Source: Dactylis glomerata
Taxonomy: Eukaryota; Streptophyta; Magnoliopsida; Poales; Poaceae
Direction: 5' to 3'
Assembly (NCBI GenBank): GCA_007115705.1
Contig: QXEO01000237.1
Span: forward strand, 1,736,108-1,800,107
Length of the DNA: 64,000 nt
Of this stretch, positions 11,400 to 22,581 are shown piece by piece (position 1 is the first letter of the stretch; every line of letters starts with the position of its first letter). The notes under the pieces were generated by a model that worked only from the letters and a program-made list of their open reading frames with translations, did not search any database and was not told the origin of the DNA. Position numbers and translations under genes: made by a program.

Positions 11400-12371
11400 A
11401 TGGAAAATAAAGAGTTCTCTAGTCTTTTTCCTGAGTTTAGATATGAAGTGTTTGAAGAGAAAATTGAAAAACCTTTGGAGCTTAATTTGCATGCTAATAG
11501 TGTTGTTAGTATGAATGCTTTGAACACCGTTATTGCTAATGCTATAGAAAAGTCTAAGCTTGGGGAAGCTGGTTTTGTTAAGCATGATATTTTTAGTTTC
11601 CCAGCTTTAGTGGAGAAAGTTTGCTGTGATGATATTTTATCTCCCCTATGTGATGTTCCTATGCCTGTTACCTATGTTAGTGATCATGATTGGGAAAAGC
11701 ACTCTACTTTTGATATTGAAAATCGTTTTGGTACCAATTCTAAGGTTAATAATTGTTGTACCATTAGTGCTATCCATGTTCCTTCTTATGATGATATGTT
11801 TGAAGAATATGCTTTGCGAAATAGCTATTCTTTAGCTTGTGATGATACTAAACCTCTAGTTTATGATGGCTATGATGATGAGTATAATATTTTCAGTTCA
11901 CCTACTATTGAGGATAAAATTAGTTATGATTACAATATGCCTCCTATTTATGATGATTATGGTGATGAGAATAATTATTCTATTGAATTTGCTCCTACTA
12001 CTATTGTTCCTGTGGTGAGTATTAATTCTTTTATGCATGTGGCTCATGATAGGAATGCTTTATGTGATAGTTATATTGTTAGTTCTATTCATGATGCTAC
12101 TGAAAGTTATTATGAGAGAGGGAAACATGGTTTAATGGATCTCAACAATATTGAGTTTCCCCTCTTTATGTTGCAATTCTTGAAGTTGCACTTGTTTTGC
12201 CTTCCTATGCTTTTTGCTTTGCGCTTTTATGACTTGTCTCTTTACAAGACTATTTTTCATAGGAAGTGGTTTAGATTTAAATGTGTTCCATACTTGCTTT
12301 TTGATGCTTTCTATTGCTTTAAGTTCCTATATGGCGCCTTTGACTCAAGCTCTTATATGGCGCCCACATGA
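11400..12371 (+). CDS. 323-aa protein of unknown function, array C unit 1
   Basis: The only long frame of the unit. It begins MENKEFSSLFPEFRYEVFEE 133 bp after the PBS. Residues 1-80 have no match in the window outside C and D. Residues 87-112 (PMPVTYVSDHDWEKHSTFDI and following) and the rest align with residues 463-691 of the element F protein. Residues 140-200 are Asp/Tyr/Asn-rich; 205-250 hold a conserved stretch (HVAHD...DSYIV.SIHDAT); 252-315 are hydrophobic and aromatic, possibly membrane-associated. So it looks like a gag-type polyprotein that has lost its capsid half and kept the C-terminal part. The two copies in C differ at about 11 residues. The function is unknown. Confidence 0.75.
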   Translation: MENKEFSSLFPEFRYEVFEEKIEKPLELNLHANSVVSMNALNTVIANAIEKSKLGEAGFVKHDIFSFPALVEKVCCDDILSPLCDVPMPVTYVSDHDWEKHSTFDIENRFGTNSKVNNCCTISAIHVPSYDDMFEEYALRNSYSLACDDTKPLVYDGYDDEYNIFSSPTIEDKISYDYNMPPIYDDYGDENNYSIEFAPTTIVPVVSINSFMHVAHDRNALCDSYIVSSIHDATESYYERGKHGLMDLNNIEFPLFMLQFLKLHLFCLPMLFALRFYDLSLYKTIFHRKWFRFKCVPYLLFDAFYCFKFLYGAFDSSSYMAPT

Positions 12372-13771
12372 GCATCTTTGCAAATAACTGTGCCTAGCTC
12401 AAAGGCGTTAAAGAAAAGCACTCTTGGGAGATAACCCATTGTTTATTTTCAGTACTTTTTCTTTTATTTGAGTCTTGAAAGTTATTACTACTGTAATAAC
12501 CGCTCCTTATCCTTTTTATTTCGTTTTTGTGCCAAGAGAAGCCTCTAATTTGAGTGAGGTAAGATTTGGGGATGTTGCGGTCCTGAAACTGTTTTCGGTG
12601 CTGCACCGTAAAAATTCGTAAACATTCTCTGTATATCTTTTGGTCCTGCGATTTCTTGTGCATATGACCCAGGTTATATCCAAACTTTCATTAGTTGAAC
12701 ACTTTTTGATTTGAGTAACAGAAAACCCCTCAAAAATTCGACCTTTGTCAGCTGTTCTGTTTTGACAGATTTCTGCCAATATTTGTGTTTGCCGCTTTAT
12801 CGCTTTCTTTTTGAGTTCTTTTGATCACGGAACTTTTGGGGAAGTTGCTATAGTAGTATGTGCTATATATGTGGTGGTTTTGTGTTGAAACCTGAAGCAA
12901 AAAGGGTTGATTCATTGTTATGCTTACACTAATGTTGCTAATAGATTTGTGTTTAGTTTTGTATGAAGGAAGTTTTCAAGTGTAGGGATTGGAGAATGAT
13001 GAGATGAGATGAAGAATGGACAAAAGCTCAAGCTTGGGGATGCCCATGCCACCCCAAGAAATATCCAAGAAGTACAAACGTCAAAGCTTGGGGATGCCCC
13101 CGAGGCACCCCCTTCTTCATCGGCAAAAATCAGGTCACCTTTCAAGACACTATATTTTTATTGCTTCATGCACTATGCATTTTTCTTGGAGCGTCAGTTG
13201 TTTTTGTTTTTAGTTTTCTTTTGTTTTGTTTGCTGCAATAAATGGTTAGATCACATCATGTTTCTTTTGGAGGAGATGAACTTGTTTTTCATTTGCCAAG
13301 AACACTCAATTTTTCACTCTTATCGTTTTAACGAGTGTTCTCTTTTTCTGCTACTGCGTTTAGCTTGCATTTTTCGCCTTGATTTATGTTCAGATCTTGT
13401 TATATCTTTTCATCAAGGTGTATTTTGAACCTCTGGTATATGTTGGTTTTCCTCAAAAGAGTTTCCTCAAAAGAGTTTCCTCAAAAAGGTTTTAAATGGT
13501 GTTGGAAAAGAGAAAAAGTTTCATGCAAAAAAGTGGTACAAGAAGGAGCTTGTGTAGACTGCGGCCTAGGCTTTTGCATGTCGTGCTTGATGTCTTTTTG
13601 ATAGTATGCTTAGTGGTTTTGCTGTAGCATGACTTGTCTCAAATAACTGAGATTGCTTAATGAGCCTTTGAAAAAATCATGCGTTGTTTTAATTATTTGA
13701 AAGCATTATTTTGGTTTTCTCCGTTGATGCTTTATTTGGGTTGACTTGGCGCATGCTTACACCATGTTGAC
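12372..13771 (+). other. Non-coding internal region, array C unit 1, first part
   Basis: Begins with a 3' untranslated stretch shared with B, D, F and G (AAGAAAAGCACTCTTGGGAG near 12412). Holds the hairpin pair (13033-13111) and three copies of a ~14-bp unit TTTCCTCAAAAGAG near 13448-13490 (two copies in unit 2). The last five bases, TTGAC at 13767-13771, are the left TSD of the solo LTR; the right copy is at 15407-15411. Confidence 0.8.
13033..13111 (+). other. Pair of conserved GC-rich hairpins, C unit 1 copy
   Basis: Hairpin 1: CTTGGGG (13033-13039) pairs with CCCCAAG (13052-13058). Hairpin 2: GGGG (13090-13093) and TGCC (13095-13098) pair with GGCA (13104-13107) and CCCC (13108-13111). 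Each begins inside a copy of AAGCTTGGGGATGC, the PPT core. The unit 2 copy is at 20304-20380, where one stem base has changed (TACC for TGCC). Confidence 0.7.
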
Positions 13772-15406
13772 TGATGCGTGGTGAATGACCAGCTCGTTGG
13801 GAACCCCAAGAGGAAGGTGTGATGAGTATAGCAGCTGGTTTTCCCTCAGTTAAGAAACCAAGGTTTATCGTTCTTGGAGAGGAGAGACAAACGACTGAAG
13901 GTGATGCTTGCTAGTTTGCGATAGCTTCGGACAATTTATATATGGCACCTCGTCCAAGCTTTGCTTGCTAGCTGCAACGCGGAACCTGCACACACACACA
14001 ACCAAATACTTTGTTCCCAACTTACGATGAGGTTGTCAATCTCACCGATTTGCTTGAAACAAAGGTTATGAGCGTATCGAGTGGAAAACAGTAGAAAGTA
14101 TGCGAATAAAGTAAACAGTGCGAGTAAAGTAAACAGGTGATAGCAATATGATGAAATAGGACCAGGGTCCACAGTTCACTAGTGGTGTCTCTCCATAAGA
14201 TAAATAACACATGCTGGGTAAACAAATTACAGTTGGGCAATTGATAGAATAAAGATAAACGTGATATGTCAAGAAGATCACTATGAGATTTACTCTGGGT
14301 ATTACAACAAAATACATAGACCGCCATCCAACTGCATCTATGACTAATAATCCACTTGTGGCGAATCAATCCGAGAACTCCACAAGTATTAAGTTGCGAA
14401 CAACAGATAATTGCATTAAGCAAAGTGTGTAATGTAAACAAAGCATATGCCCTTAAGCATATGAATGTTGTTTTCTCCCTAGTAGCAATAGCACATCTAC
14501 AACCTTAGAGGTTTCTATCACTCCCCCAGGTTAAATAGAGGCATGAACCCACTATCGAGCATAAATACCCCCTCTTGGAGTCACTAGCAACTACTCGGCC
14601 AAGATAGCTACTAACAACGGAGAGCATGCAAGATCATAAACAACATAGAGATAACAAAAGATATATTTCAGTACAGCAACTCAATCATAACACCAATATT
14701 CATCGGATCCCAACAAACCAAACATGTAGAATTACATAACGGTGATCTCAATCATGTAGGGCAGCTCATGAGATCTAAACATGAAGCACATGGTGGAGGA
14801 GACAACCATCTAGCTACTGCTATGGACCCATAGTCCAAGGTAGACTACTCACTCATCGCTCCGTAGGCAAGCATGGCGATGAAGAAGACCTCCGGTGGCG
14901 ATTCCCCTCTCCGGCAGGGTGCCGGGAAGAGCTTCTGGACCCTCCCGATCTTCGGGTCGACGGCGGTGGCGGATCGCGATGTGTTCTGGAAAATTGATCG
15001 GGTACTTAGGTTTTTTTTGTCGGGGGGTCTTTATAGGCGAAGGGCCGATGTTAGAGGAGGGCCCAGGCGCCCTCACGCTAGGGTGGCGCGGCCCAGGCCC
15101 TGGCCGCACCAGCCCTGCATGTGGGGCCCTGGTGGCCCCTCTCCTTCTCTCCTTCGGATCTCTGGAAGCTTCCGGGTAAAATAAGACTTCAGGAACTTGT
15201 TTCGTCCAATTCTGAGAATATTTCCTGTGTATCACTTCTGAAACACAAAAACAGCAGAAAACAGGGAACTAGCACTGTGGCAACTCGTTAATAGGTTAGT
15301 TCCGGAAAATGCATAAAAGTGCCACTAAGTGTAACGAAACAGTAGGCAAATGGTGTAAAAACAAGCATGGAGCATCAAAAATTATAGATACGTTGGAGAC
15401 GTATCA
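13772..15406 (-). mobile_element. Solo LTR of an A/B/G-type element
   Basis: 1635 bp, TGATGCGTGG to GACGTATCA, minus orientation, flanked by TTGAC at 13767-13771 and 15407-15411. The empty site is visible in unit 2 at about 21026 (CCATGTTGACTACAAAAATA), which confirms both insertion and target duplication. There is no PBS, PPT or internal sequence: a full element was reduced to one LTR by recombination between its two LTRs. Confidence 0.95.
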
Positions 15407-15411
15407 TTGAC

Positions 15412-16942
15412 TACAAAAATAAGTCACCTATAGCCTCTATGATCATTTAGTTTTTGACTTTTGATGCCATCTTATGCTTCTTTTAATGTCGCTTTGTCAC
15501 TTTGCATGATTATGGCCATTATTGCTCTCTTAGTTGGTCGCTCCCAGTCTTTTGCTAGCCCTCACCTTGTACTGAGTATGAGCTCTACTCGTGCATCCAA
15601 CTCCTAAAAACCAAGTTTTCCAAAGTGTCCACCATACATACCTACTAGCAATTTGCTATTCCAAGTAAATTTGACTTGCTTTTATCTTCTCTTCAAATTA
15701 AACTCTTACCAGTGTTATGCGAAAATTGGTCAGTAAAGCTCTCACGAACCGGATGGCACACTTTACTTTTTCTTGTTCTTAAAAATTTGACATTGTGGTC
15801 TCTTATGTTGAGTTGTTATGCTTGCAAGTTGTAAGTTGGATACTATCCCAACCATGCCGTCATGGGGCAAGCTTTCAACATTGCACTTCTTATTTGAGTT
15901 GATATCATGATCTTTTGTTTATGGATGCCCGCGGTGTGAAATGAATTGGGAATCTTGCGGGATCATGGAGTTTGTATATGTGTTAGGGAAAAGCCTGGGC
16001 CGCCAATCTAAGCCATGCATAATTCATGGTGGAAATTTATAGCATACCCATAGTGGACATTCGACGACGCATCTCAAAATAAAAAGCTAAACAAATGGTA
16101 AATAAAAGAGATGTTGAGGTGTTCATTGTCTGCTTGTCCTGTCATTTTGATGTGGGCTTGTTCCATGTCATCGGGCACGGAGGTACCCCGTTGGCTATTC
16201 TCGATGATACATATATACTTACAATGATAAGAGCCTTGCTTGGGACTCTAAGTTGAGTAGCATGAGGTTTGGGTACTCATATTCACGGGACACGAGGTTT
16301 TCAACTTATGATTTGTCAAGCATATGCATCATAATTGTTCTCGCATTAACTTTAACCATTCAAGATGCTTATGATGGGGGCAATGAGAGCTCAAAGCCGG
16401 TAAGTACCATAATTTTTGAAAGTTATAAAACTTGCAATCACTGCTTCGCTCTGCGAAGGGCCTTTCTTCTACTTTTATGTTGAGTCACCACCTTCTATCT
16501 TTATGCACCATTAAGAGAGGATAGTTGTCATTCTTAGTATAATGTGCATTGTCCCAAAGTTTTCATTGATTGATTCATATTGTTGGTTTCACTTGTTCTT
16601 AAATTATTTGTATCTAGTCGCCCTCTTAAACTTGAAGGTGTCCTATACATTTATGTTTTGCTCTCTATGAAGGACAAGCTGAAAACCATTTGTATGTTTT
16701 TCCTTATGATTTGAACACACGTTTGACTTTCATTGTTTCATTATTCATGATCTTTTGTTTGTGTTTCTTTTCATGTTATAACATGGTTGCTAAGTTTCTA
16801 TTATCAAGATTATGTCTTTCATGCCCATGTTTTAAGTTCTTTGATCTCAGCACTCAAATGCTAACATATATAATCAAGATTGTGTAGGTGCATGTCACCT
16901 CAAAAATTATTCTTTTGTTATCACTTACCTACTCGAGGACGA
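15412..16942 (+). other. Non-coding internal region, array C unit 1, second part
   Basis: Continues unit 1 after the solo LTR. No coding frame of note; short frames here are not conserved. Near-identical to 21032-22557 of unit 2. Confidence 0.8.
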
Positions 16943-16966
16943 GCAGGAGTTAAGCTTGGGGATACT
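16943..16966 (+). other. Polypurine tract, array C unit 1
   Basis: GCAGGAGTTAAGCTTGGGGA then TACT, directly before LTR2. Confidence 0.88.
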
Positions 16967-18509
16967 TGATACGTCTCCAACGTATTTATAATTTTTGATG
17001 CTCCATGCTTGTTTTTACACAATTTGCCTACTGTTTCGTTACACTTTGTGGCACTTTTATGCATTTTCTGGAACTAACCTATTAACAAGCCGCCATAGTG
17101 CCAGTTCCCTGTTTTCTGCTGTTTTTGTGTTTCAGAAGTGCTACACAGGAAATATTCTCGGAATTGGACGAAACAAGTTCCCGAAGTCTTATTTTTCCCG
17201 GAAGCTTCCTGAAGACCGAAAGAGAGTCGGAGGGGGGCCAGAGGCCGCCCTCACACGTAGGGGGCGCAGCCCAGCCCCTGGCCGCGCCCACTTGGTGTGA
17301 GGAGCCTCTGGCTGCCCCCTGACGATGCCCCTTCGCCTATATAAAGCCTCGGGATGGAAAACCCTAAGGGAATTGGTAATTTTCTAGAAAGAGTTCCGTA
17401 GCTCCGCCTCCGCCACCGACGAATTTCGGGGGTTAGAAGTCTCTGTTCCGGCACCCTGCCAGGATGGGGAAGTGCCCCCAGAGCCATCTCCATCGGTCTC
17501 CATCGCCGTCTCCGCCGTCTCCATCGACCTCACCGCCATCTCCATCAACCTTGCTGTCTCCTATGATGAGGAGGGAGTAGTTCATCCTCGGGGCTGAGGG
17601 CTCTACCGCTAGCTATGTGGTTCACCTCTCTCTCTCCCATGATGTGATCTTTATGTGATCATGAGCTTTGTATCATGTTGAATAAGTAGATGTTACTCTT
17701 CTTCATTATGTGTACTCTAGTGTGTTATTAAAGTAATCTATTCCTCCTGCCATGGTGTAACGGTGACAGTGCGTGCATCATGGTGGTACTTGGTCTAGGC
17801 TACGATTGTGATCTTTTATGGATTATGAGAATAATTATCACTATGATAGTATTGAAGTGATCTATTCCTCCTTTCATGGTGTAATGTTGACAGTGTGTGC
17901 ACCGTGTTAGTACTTGGTCTAAGTTGCAATAATATCTATCTTGAGTTGTGATTTGATTTGGATATCTCTATGAGTGGTGTTTGTCAAGTACTTGATGAAC
18001 TTTGAGGAGTGCTTCGTAGCCCTACGCAATGATTAGTGTTATTCAATAGGAGAGTAATTCAGAGTACCATAGTGAAGAGAAGTTATCTATTGGTTCAATT
18101 ATGTTATATTTGTTGGGAGTGTGTCCACTAGTGAAAGTATGATCCCTAGGCCTTGTTTCCAAGCTTTGCACACCGTTTACTTGTTGTTTTGTTACTTGAT
18201 TGCTTGCTGCCATTTTTATTCCAGATTGCATTTACTACTTATAATCATCTATACCACTTGTATTTCACTATCTCGTCGCCGAACTAGTGCACCTATACAT
18301 CTGACAAGTGTATTGGGTGTGTTGGGGACACAAGAGACTTTCTGTATCGTAATTGCAGGGTTGTTTGAGAGGGATAGCTTTGACCTCTTCCTCCCTGAGT
18401 TCGATAAACCTTGGGTGATCCACTTAAGGGAAACTTGCTGCTGCTCTACAAACCTCTGCACTTGGAGGCCCAACACTGTCTACAAGAACAGAAGCGTGTG
18501 TAGACATCA
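16967..18509 (+). repeat. LTR2 of array C (shared)
   Basis: 1543 bp, TGATACGTCTCC to TAGACATCA. A PPT lies on its left and a PBS on its right, so it is both the 3' LTR of unit 1 and the 5' LTR of unit 2. TATA box at 17338-17345. Confidence 0.93.
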
Positions 18510-18519
18510 AGCTCTTTTC

Positions 18520-18537
18520 TGGCGCCGTTGCCGGGGA
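18520..18537 (+). promoter_or_regulatory. Primer-binding site, array C unit 2 (tRNA-Asp)
   Basis: TGGCGCCGTTGCCGGGGA, identical to unit 1. Confidence 0.9.
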
Positions 18538-18670
18538 GGTAAGGTAAAAGGTACTCACATCCTTTGGCTACTAAGTCTTTTAGTTGCTAGTGAGTGCTCG
18601 GAGTTATTTCCTTTAGATTCTGCAATTACATCTTTTTGTTTCTTGTTTTTATTTTCACTAGTTAGGCTTA

Positions 18671-19642
18671 ATGGAAAATAAAGAGTTCTCTAGTCTTTTT
18701 CCTGAGTTTAGATATGAAGTGTTTGAAGAGAAAATTGAAAAACCTTTGGAGCTCAATTTGCATGCTAATAGTGTTGTTAGTATGAATGCTTTGAACACCG
18801 TTATTGCTAATGCTATAGAAAAGTCTAAGCTTGGGGAAGCTGGTTTTGTTAAGCATGATATTTTTATTTCCCCAGCTTTAGTGGAGAAAGTTTGCTCTGA
18901 TGATATTTTATCTCCCCTATGTGATGTTCCTATGCCTGTTACCTATGTTAGTGATCATGATTGGGAAAAGCACTCTACTTTTGATATTGAAAATCTTTTT
19001 GGTACCAATTCTAAGGTTAATAATTGTTGTACCATTAGTGCTATCCATGTTCCTTCTTATGATGATATGTTTGAAGAATATCCTTTGCGAAATAGCTATT
19101 CTTTAGCTTGTGATGATACTAAACCTCTAGTTTATGATGTCTATGATGATGAGTATAATATTTTCAGTTCACCTACTATTGAGGATAAAATTAGTTATGA
19201 TTACAATATGCCTCCTATTTATGATGATTATGGTGATGATAATAATTATTCTATTGAATTTGCTCCTACTACTATTGTTCCTGTGGTGAGTATTAATTCT
19301 TTTATGCATGTGGCTCATGATAGGGATGCTTTATATGATAGTTATATTGTTAGTTCTATTCATGATGCTACTGGAAGTTATTATGAGAGAGGGAAACATG
19401 GTTTAATGGATCTCAACAATATTGAGTTTCCCCTCTTTATGTTGCAATTCTTGAAGTTGCACTTGTTTTGCCTTCCTATGCTTTTTGCTTTGCGCTTTTA
19501 TGACTTGTCTCTTTACAAGACTATTTTTCATAGGAAGTGGTTTAGATTTAAATGTGTTCCATACTTGCTTTTTGATGCTTTCTATTGCTTTAAGTTCCTA
19601 TATGGCGCCTTTGCCTCAAGCTCTTATATGGCGCCCACATGA
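18671..19642 (+). CDS. 323-aa protein of unknown function, array C unit 2
   Basis: Same start, length and order as the unit 1 product. By eye it differs at about 11 residues (for example Arg109Leu, Ala138Pro, Gly157Val, Cys222Tyr, Glu235Gly), with few silent changes, which does not suggest selection on the protein since duplication. The C-terminal coding DNA contains the 11-bp direct repeat TATATGGCGCC twice (also in unit 1 and D). No known domain; see unit 1 for layout. Both copies are free of stop codons. Confidence 0.75.
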   Translation: MENKEFSSLFPEFRYEVFEEKIEKPLELNLHANSVVSMNALNTVIANAIEKSKLGEAGFVKHDIFISPALVEKVCSDDILSPLCDVPMPVTYVSDHDWEKHSTFDIENLFGTNSKVNNCCTISAIHVPSYDDMFEEYPLRNSYSLACDDTKPLVYDVYDDEYNIFSSPTIEDKISYDYNMPPIYDDYGDDNNYSIEFAPTTIVPVVSINSFMHVAHDRDALYDSYIVSSIHDATGSYYERGKHGLMDLNNIEFPLFMLQFLKLHLFCLPMLFALRFYDLSLYKTIFHRKWFRFKCVPYLLFDAFYCFKFLYGAFASSSYMAPT

Positions 19643-22557
19643 GCATCTTTGCAAATAACTGCGCCTAGCTCAAAGGCGTTAAAGAAAAGCACTCTTGGGA
19701 GATAACCCATTGTTTATTTTTAGTACTTTTTCTTTTATTTGAGTCTTGGAAGTTATTACTACTGTAATAACCGCTCCTTATCCTTTTTATTTCGTTTTTG
19801 TGCCAAGAGAACCCTCTAATTTGAGTGAGGTAAGATTTGGGGATGTTGCTATCCTGAAACAGTTTTCGGTGCTGCACCGTAAAAATTCGTAAAAATTCTC
19901 TGTATATCTTTTCGACCTGCGATTTCTTGTGCATATGCCCCAGGTTATATCCAAACTTTCATTAGTTTAACACTTTTTAATTTGAGCAGCAGAAAACCCC
20001 TCAAAAATTCGACCTTTGTCAGCTGTTCTGTTTTGACAGATTTCTGCCAATATTTGTGTTTGCCGCTTTATCGCTTTCTTTTTTAGTTCTTTTGATCAAG
20101 GAACTTTTGGGGAAGTTGCTATAGTAGTATGTGCTATATATGTGGTGGTTTTGTGTTGAAACCTGAAGCAAAAAGGGTTGATTCATTGTTATGCTTACAC
20201 TAATGTTGCTAATAGATTTGTGTTTAGTTTTGTATGAAGGAAGTTTTCAAGTGTAGGGATTGGAGAATGATGAGATGAGATAAAGAATGGACAAAAGCTC
20301 AAGCTTGGGGATGCCCATGCCACCCCAAGAAATATCCAAGAAGTACAAGCGTCAAAGCTTGGGGATACCCCCGAGGCACCCCCTTCTTCATCGGCAAAAA
20401 TCAGGTCACCTTTCAAGACACTACATTTTTATTGCTTCATGCACTATGCGTTTTTCTTGGAGCGTCAGTTGTTTTTGTTTTTAGTTTTATTTTGTTTTTT
20501 TGCTGCAATAAATGGTTAGATCACATCATGTTTCTTTTGGAGGAGATGAACTTGTTTTTCATTTGCCAAGAACACTCCGTTTTCACTCTTATCGTTTCAA
20601 CGAGTGTTCTCTTTTTCTGCTACTGCGTTTAGCTTGCATTTTTTTGCCTTGATTTATGTTCAGATCTTGTTATATCTTTTCATCAAGGTGTATTTTGAAC
20701 CTCTGGTATATGTTGGTTTTCCTCAAAAGAGTTTCCTCAAAAAGGTTTTAAATGGTGTTGGAAAAGAGAAAAAGTTTCATGCAAAAAGTGGTACAAGAAG
20801 GAGCTTGTGTAGACTGCGGCCTAGGCTTTTGCATGTCGTGCTTGATGTCTTTTTGATAGTATGCTTAGTGGTTTTGCTGTAGCATGACTTGTCTCAAATA
20901 ACTGAGATTGCTTAATGAGCCTTCGAAAAAATCATGCGTTGTTTTAATTATTTGAAAGCATCATTTTGGTTTTCTCCTTTGATGCTTTATTTGGGTTGAC
21001 TTGGCGCATGCTTACACCATGTTGACTACAAAAATAAGTCACCTATAGCCTCTATGATCATTTAGTTTTTGACTTTTGATGCCATCTTATGCTTCTTTTA
21101 ATGTCGCTTTGTCACTTTGCATGATTATGGCCATTATTGCTCTCTTAGTTGGTCGCTCCCAGTCTTTTGCTAGCCCTCGCCTTGTATTGAGTATGAGCTC
21201 TACTCGTGCATCCAACTCCTAAAAACCAAGTTTTCCAAAGTGTCCACCATACATACCTACTAGCAATTTGCTATTCCAAGTAAATTTGACTTGCTTGTAT
21301 CTTCTCTTCAAATTAAACTCTTACCAGTGTTATGCGAAAATTGGTCAGTAAAGCTCTCACGAACCGGATGGCACACTTTACTTTTTCTTGTTCTTAAAAA
21401 TTTGACATTATGGTCTCTTATGTTGAGTTGTTATGCTTGCAAGTTGTAAGTTGGATACTAGCCCAACCATACCGTCATGGGGCAAGCATTCAACATTGCA
21501 CTTCTTATTTGAGTTGATATCATGATCTTTTGTTTATGGATGCCCGCGGTGTGAAATGAATTGGGAATCTTGCGGGATCATGGAGTTTGTATATGTGTTA
21601 GGGAAACACCTGGGCCGCCAATCTAAGCCATGCATAATTCATGGTGGAAATTTGCAGCATACCCATAGTGGACATTCGACGACGCATCTCAAAATAAAAA
21701 GCTAAACAAATAGTAAATAAAAGAGATGTCGAGGTGTTCATTGTCTGCTTGTCCTGTCATTTTGATGTGGGCTTGTTCCATGTCATCGGGCACGGAGGTA
21801 CCCCGTTGGCGGTTCTCGATGATACATATATACTTACAATGACAAGAGCCTTGCTTGGGACTCTAAGTTGAGTAGCATGAGGTTTGGGTACTCGTATTCA
21901 CGGGACACGAGGTTTTCAACTTATGATTTGTCAAGCATATGCATCATAATTGTTCTCGCATTAACTTTAACCATTCAAGATGCTTATGATGGGGGCAATG
22001 AGAGCTCAAATCCGGTAAGTACCATAATTTTTGAAGGTTATAAAACTTGCAATCACTGCTTCCCTCTGCGAAGGGCATTTCTTCTACTTTTATGTTGAGT
22101 CACCACCTTCTATCTTTATGCACCATTAAGAGAGCATAGTTGTCATTCTTAGTATAATGTGCATTGTCCCAAAGTTTTCATTGATTGATTCATATTGTTG
22201 GTTTCACTTGTTCTTAAATTATTTGTATCTAGTCGCTCTCTTAAACTTGAAGGTGTCCTATACATTTATGTTTTGCTCTCTATGAAGGACAAGCTGAAAA
22301 CCATTTGTATGTTTTTCCTTATGATTTGAACACACGCTTGACTTTCATTGTTTCATTATTCATGATCTTTTGTTTGTGTTTCTTTTCATGTTATAACATG
22401 GTTGCTAAGTTTCTATTATCAAGATTATGTCTTTCATGCCCATGTTTTAAGTTCTTTGATCTCAGCACTCAAATGCTTACATATATGATCAAGATTGTGT
22501 AGGTGCATGTCACCTCAAAAATTATTCTTTTGTTATCACTTACCTACTCGAGGACGA
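19643..22557 (+). other. Non-coding internal region, array C unit 2
   Basis: Nearly 3 kb without a credible gene. It carries the hairpin pair (20304-20380) and the uninterrupted TTGAC site (about 21026) that marks where the solo LTR entered unit 1. The long non-coding 3' region is a feature of all C/D/F and A/B/G elements here. Confidence 0.8.
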
Positions 22558-22581
22558 GCAGGAGTTAAGCTTGGGGATGCT
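22558..22581 (+). other. Polypurine tract, array C unit 2
   Basis: GCAGGAGTTAAGCTTGGGGA then TGCT, directly before LTR3. Confidence 0.88.

Noticed and set aside
10850..11410. 186-codon open frame, repeated at 18121 and partly at 4183, 8304, 23736 and 31205.
   Set aside because: It crosses LTR, PBS and leader, so its repetition follows the LTR; no protein-like conservation beyond the DNA.
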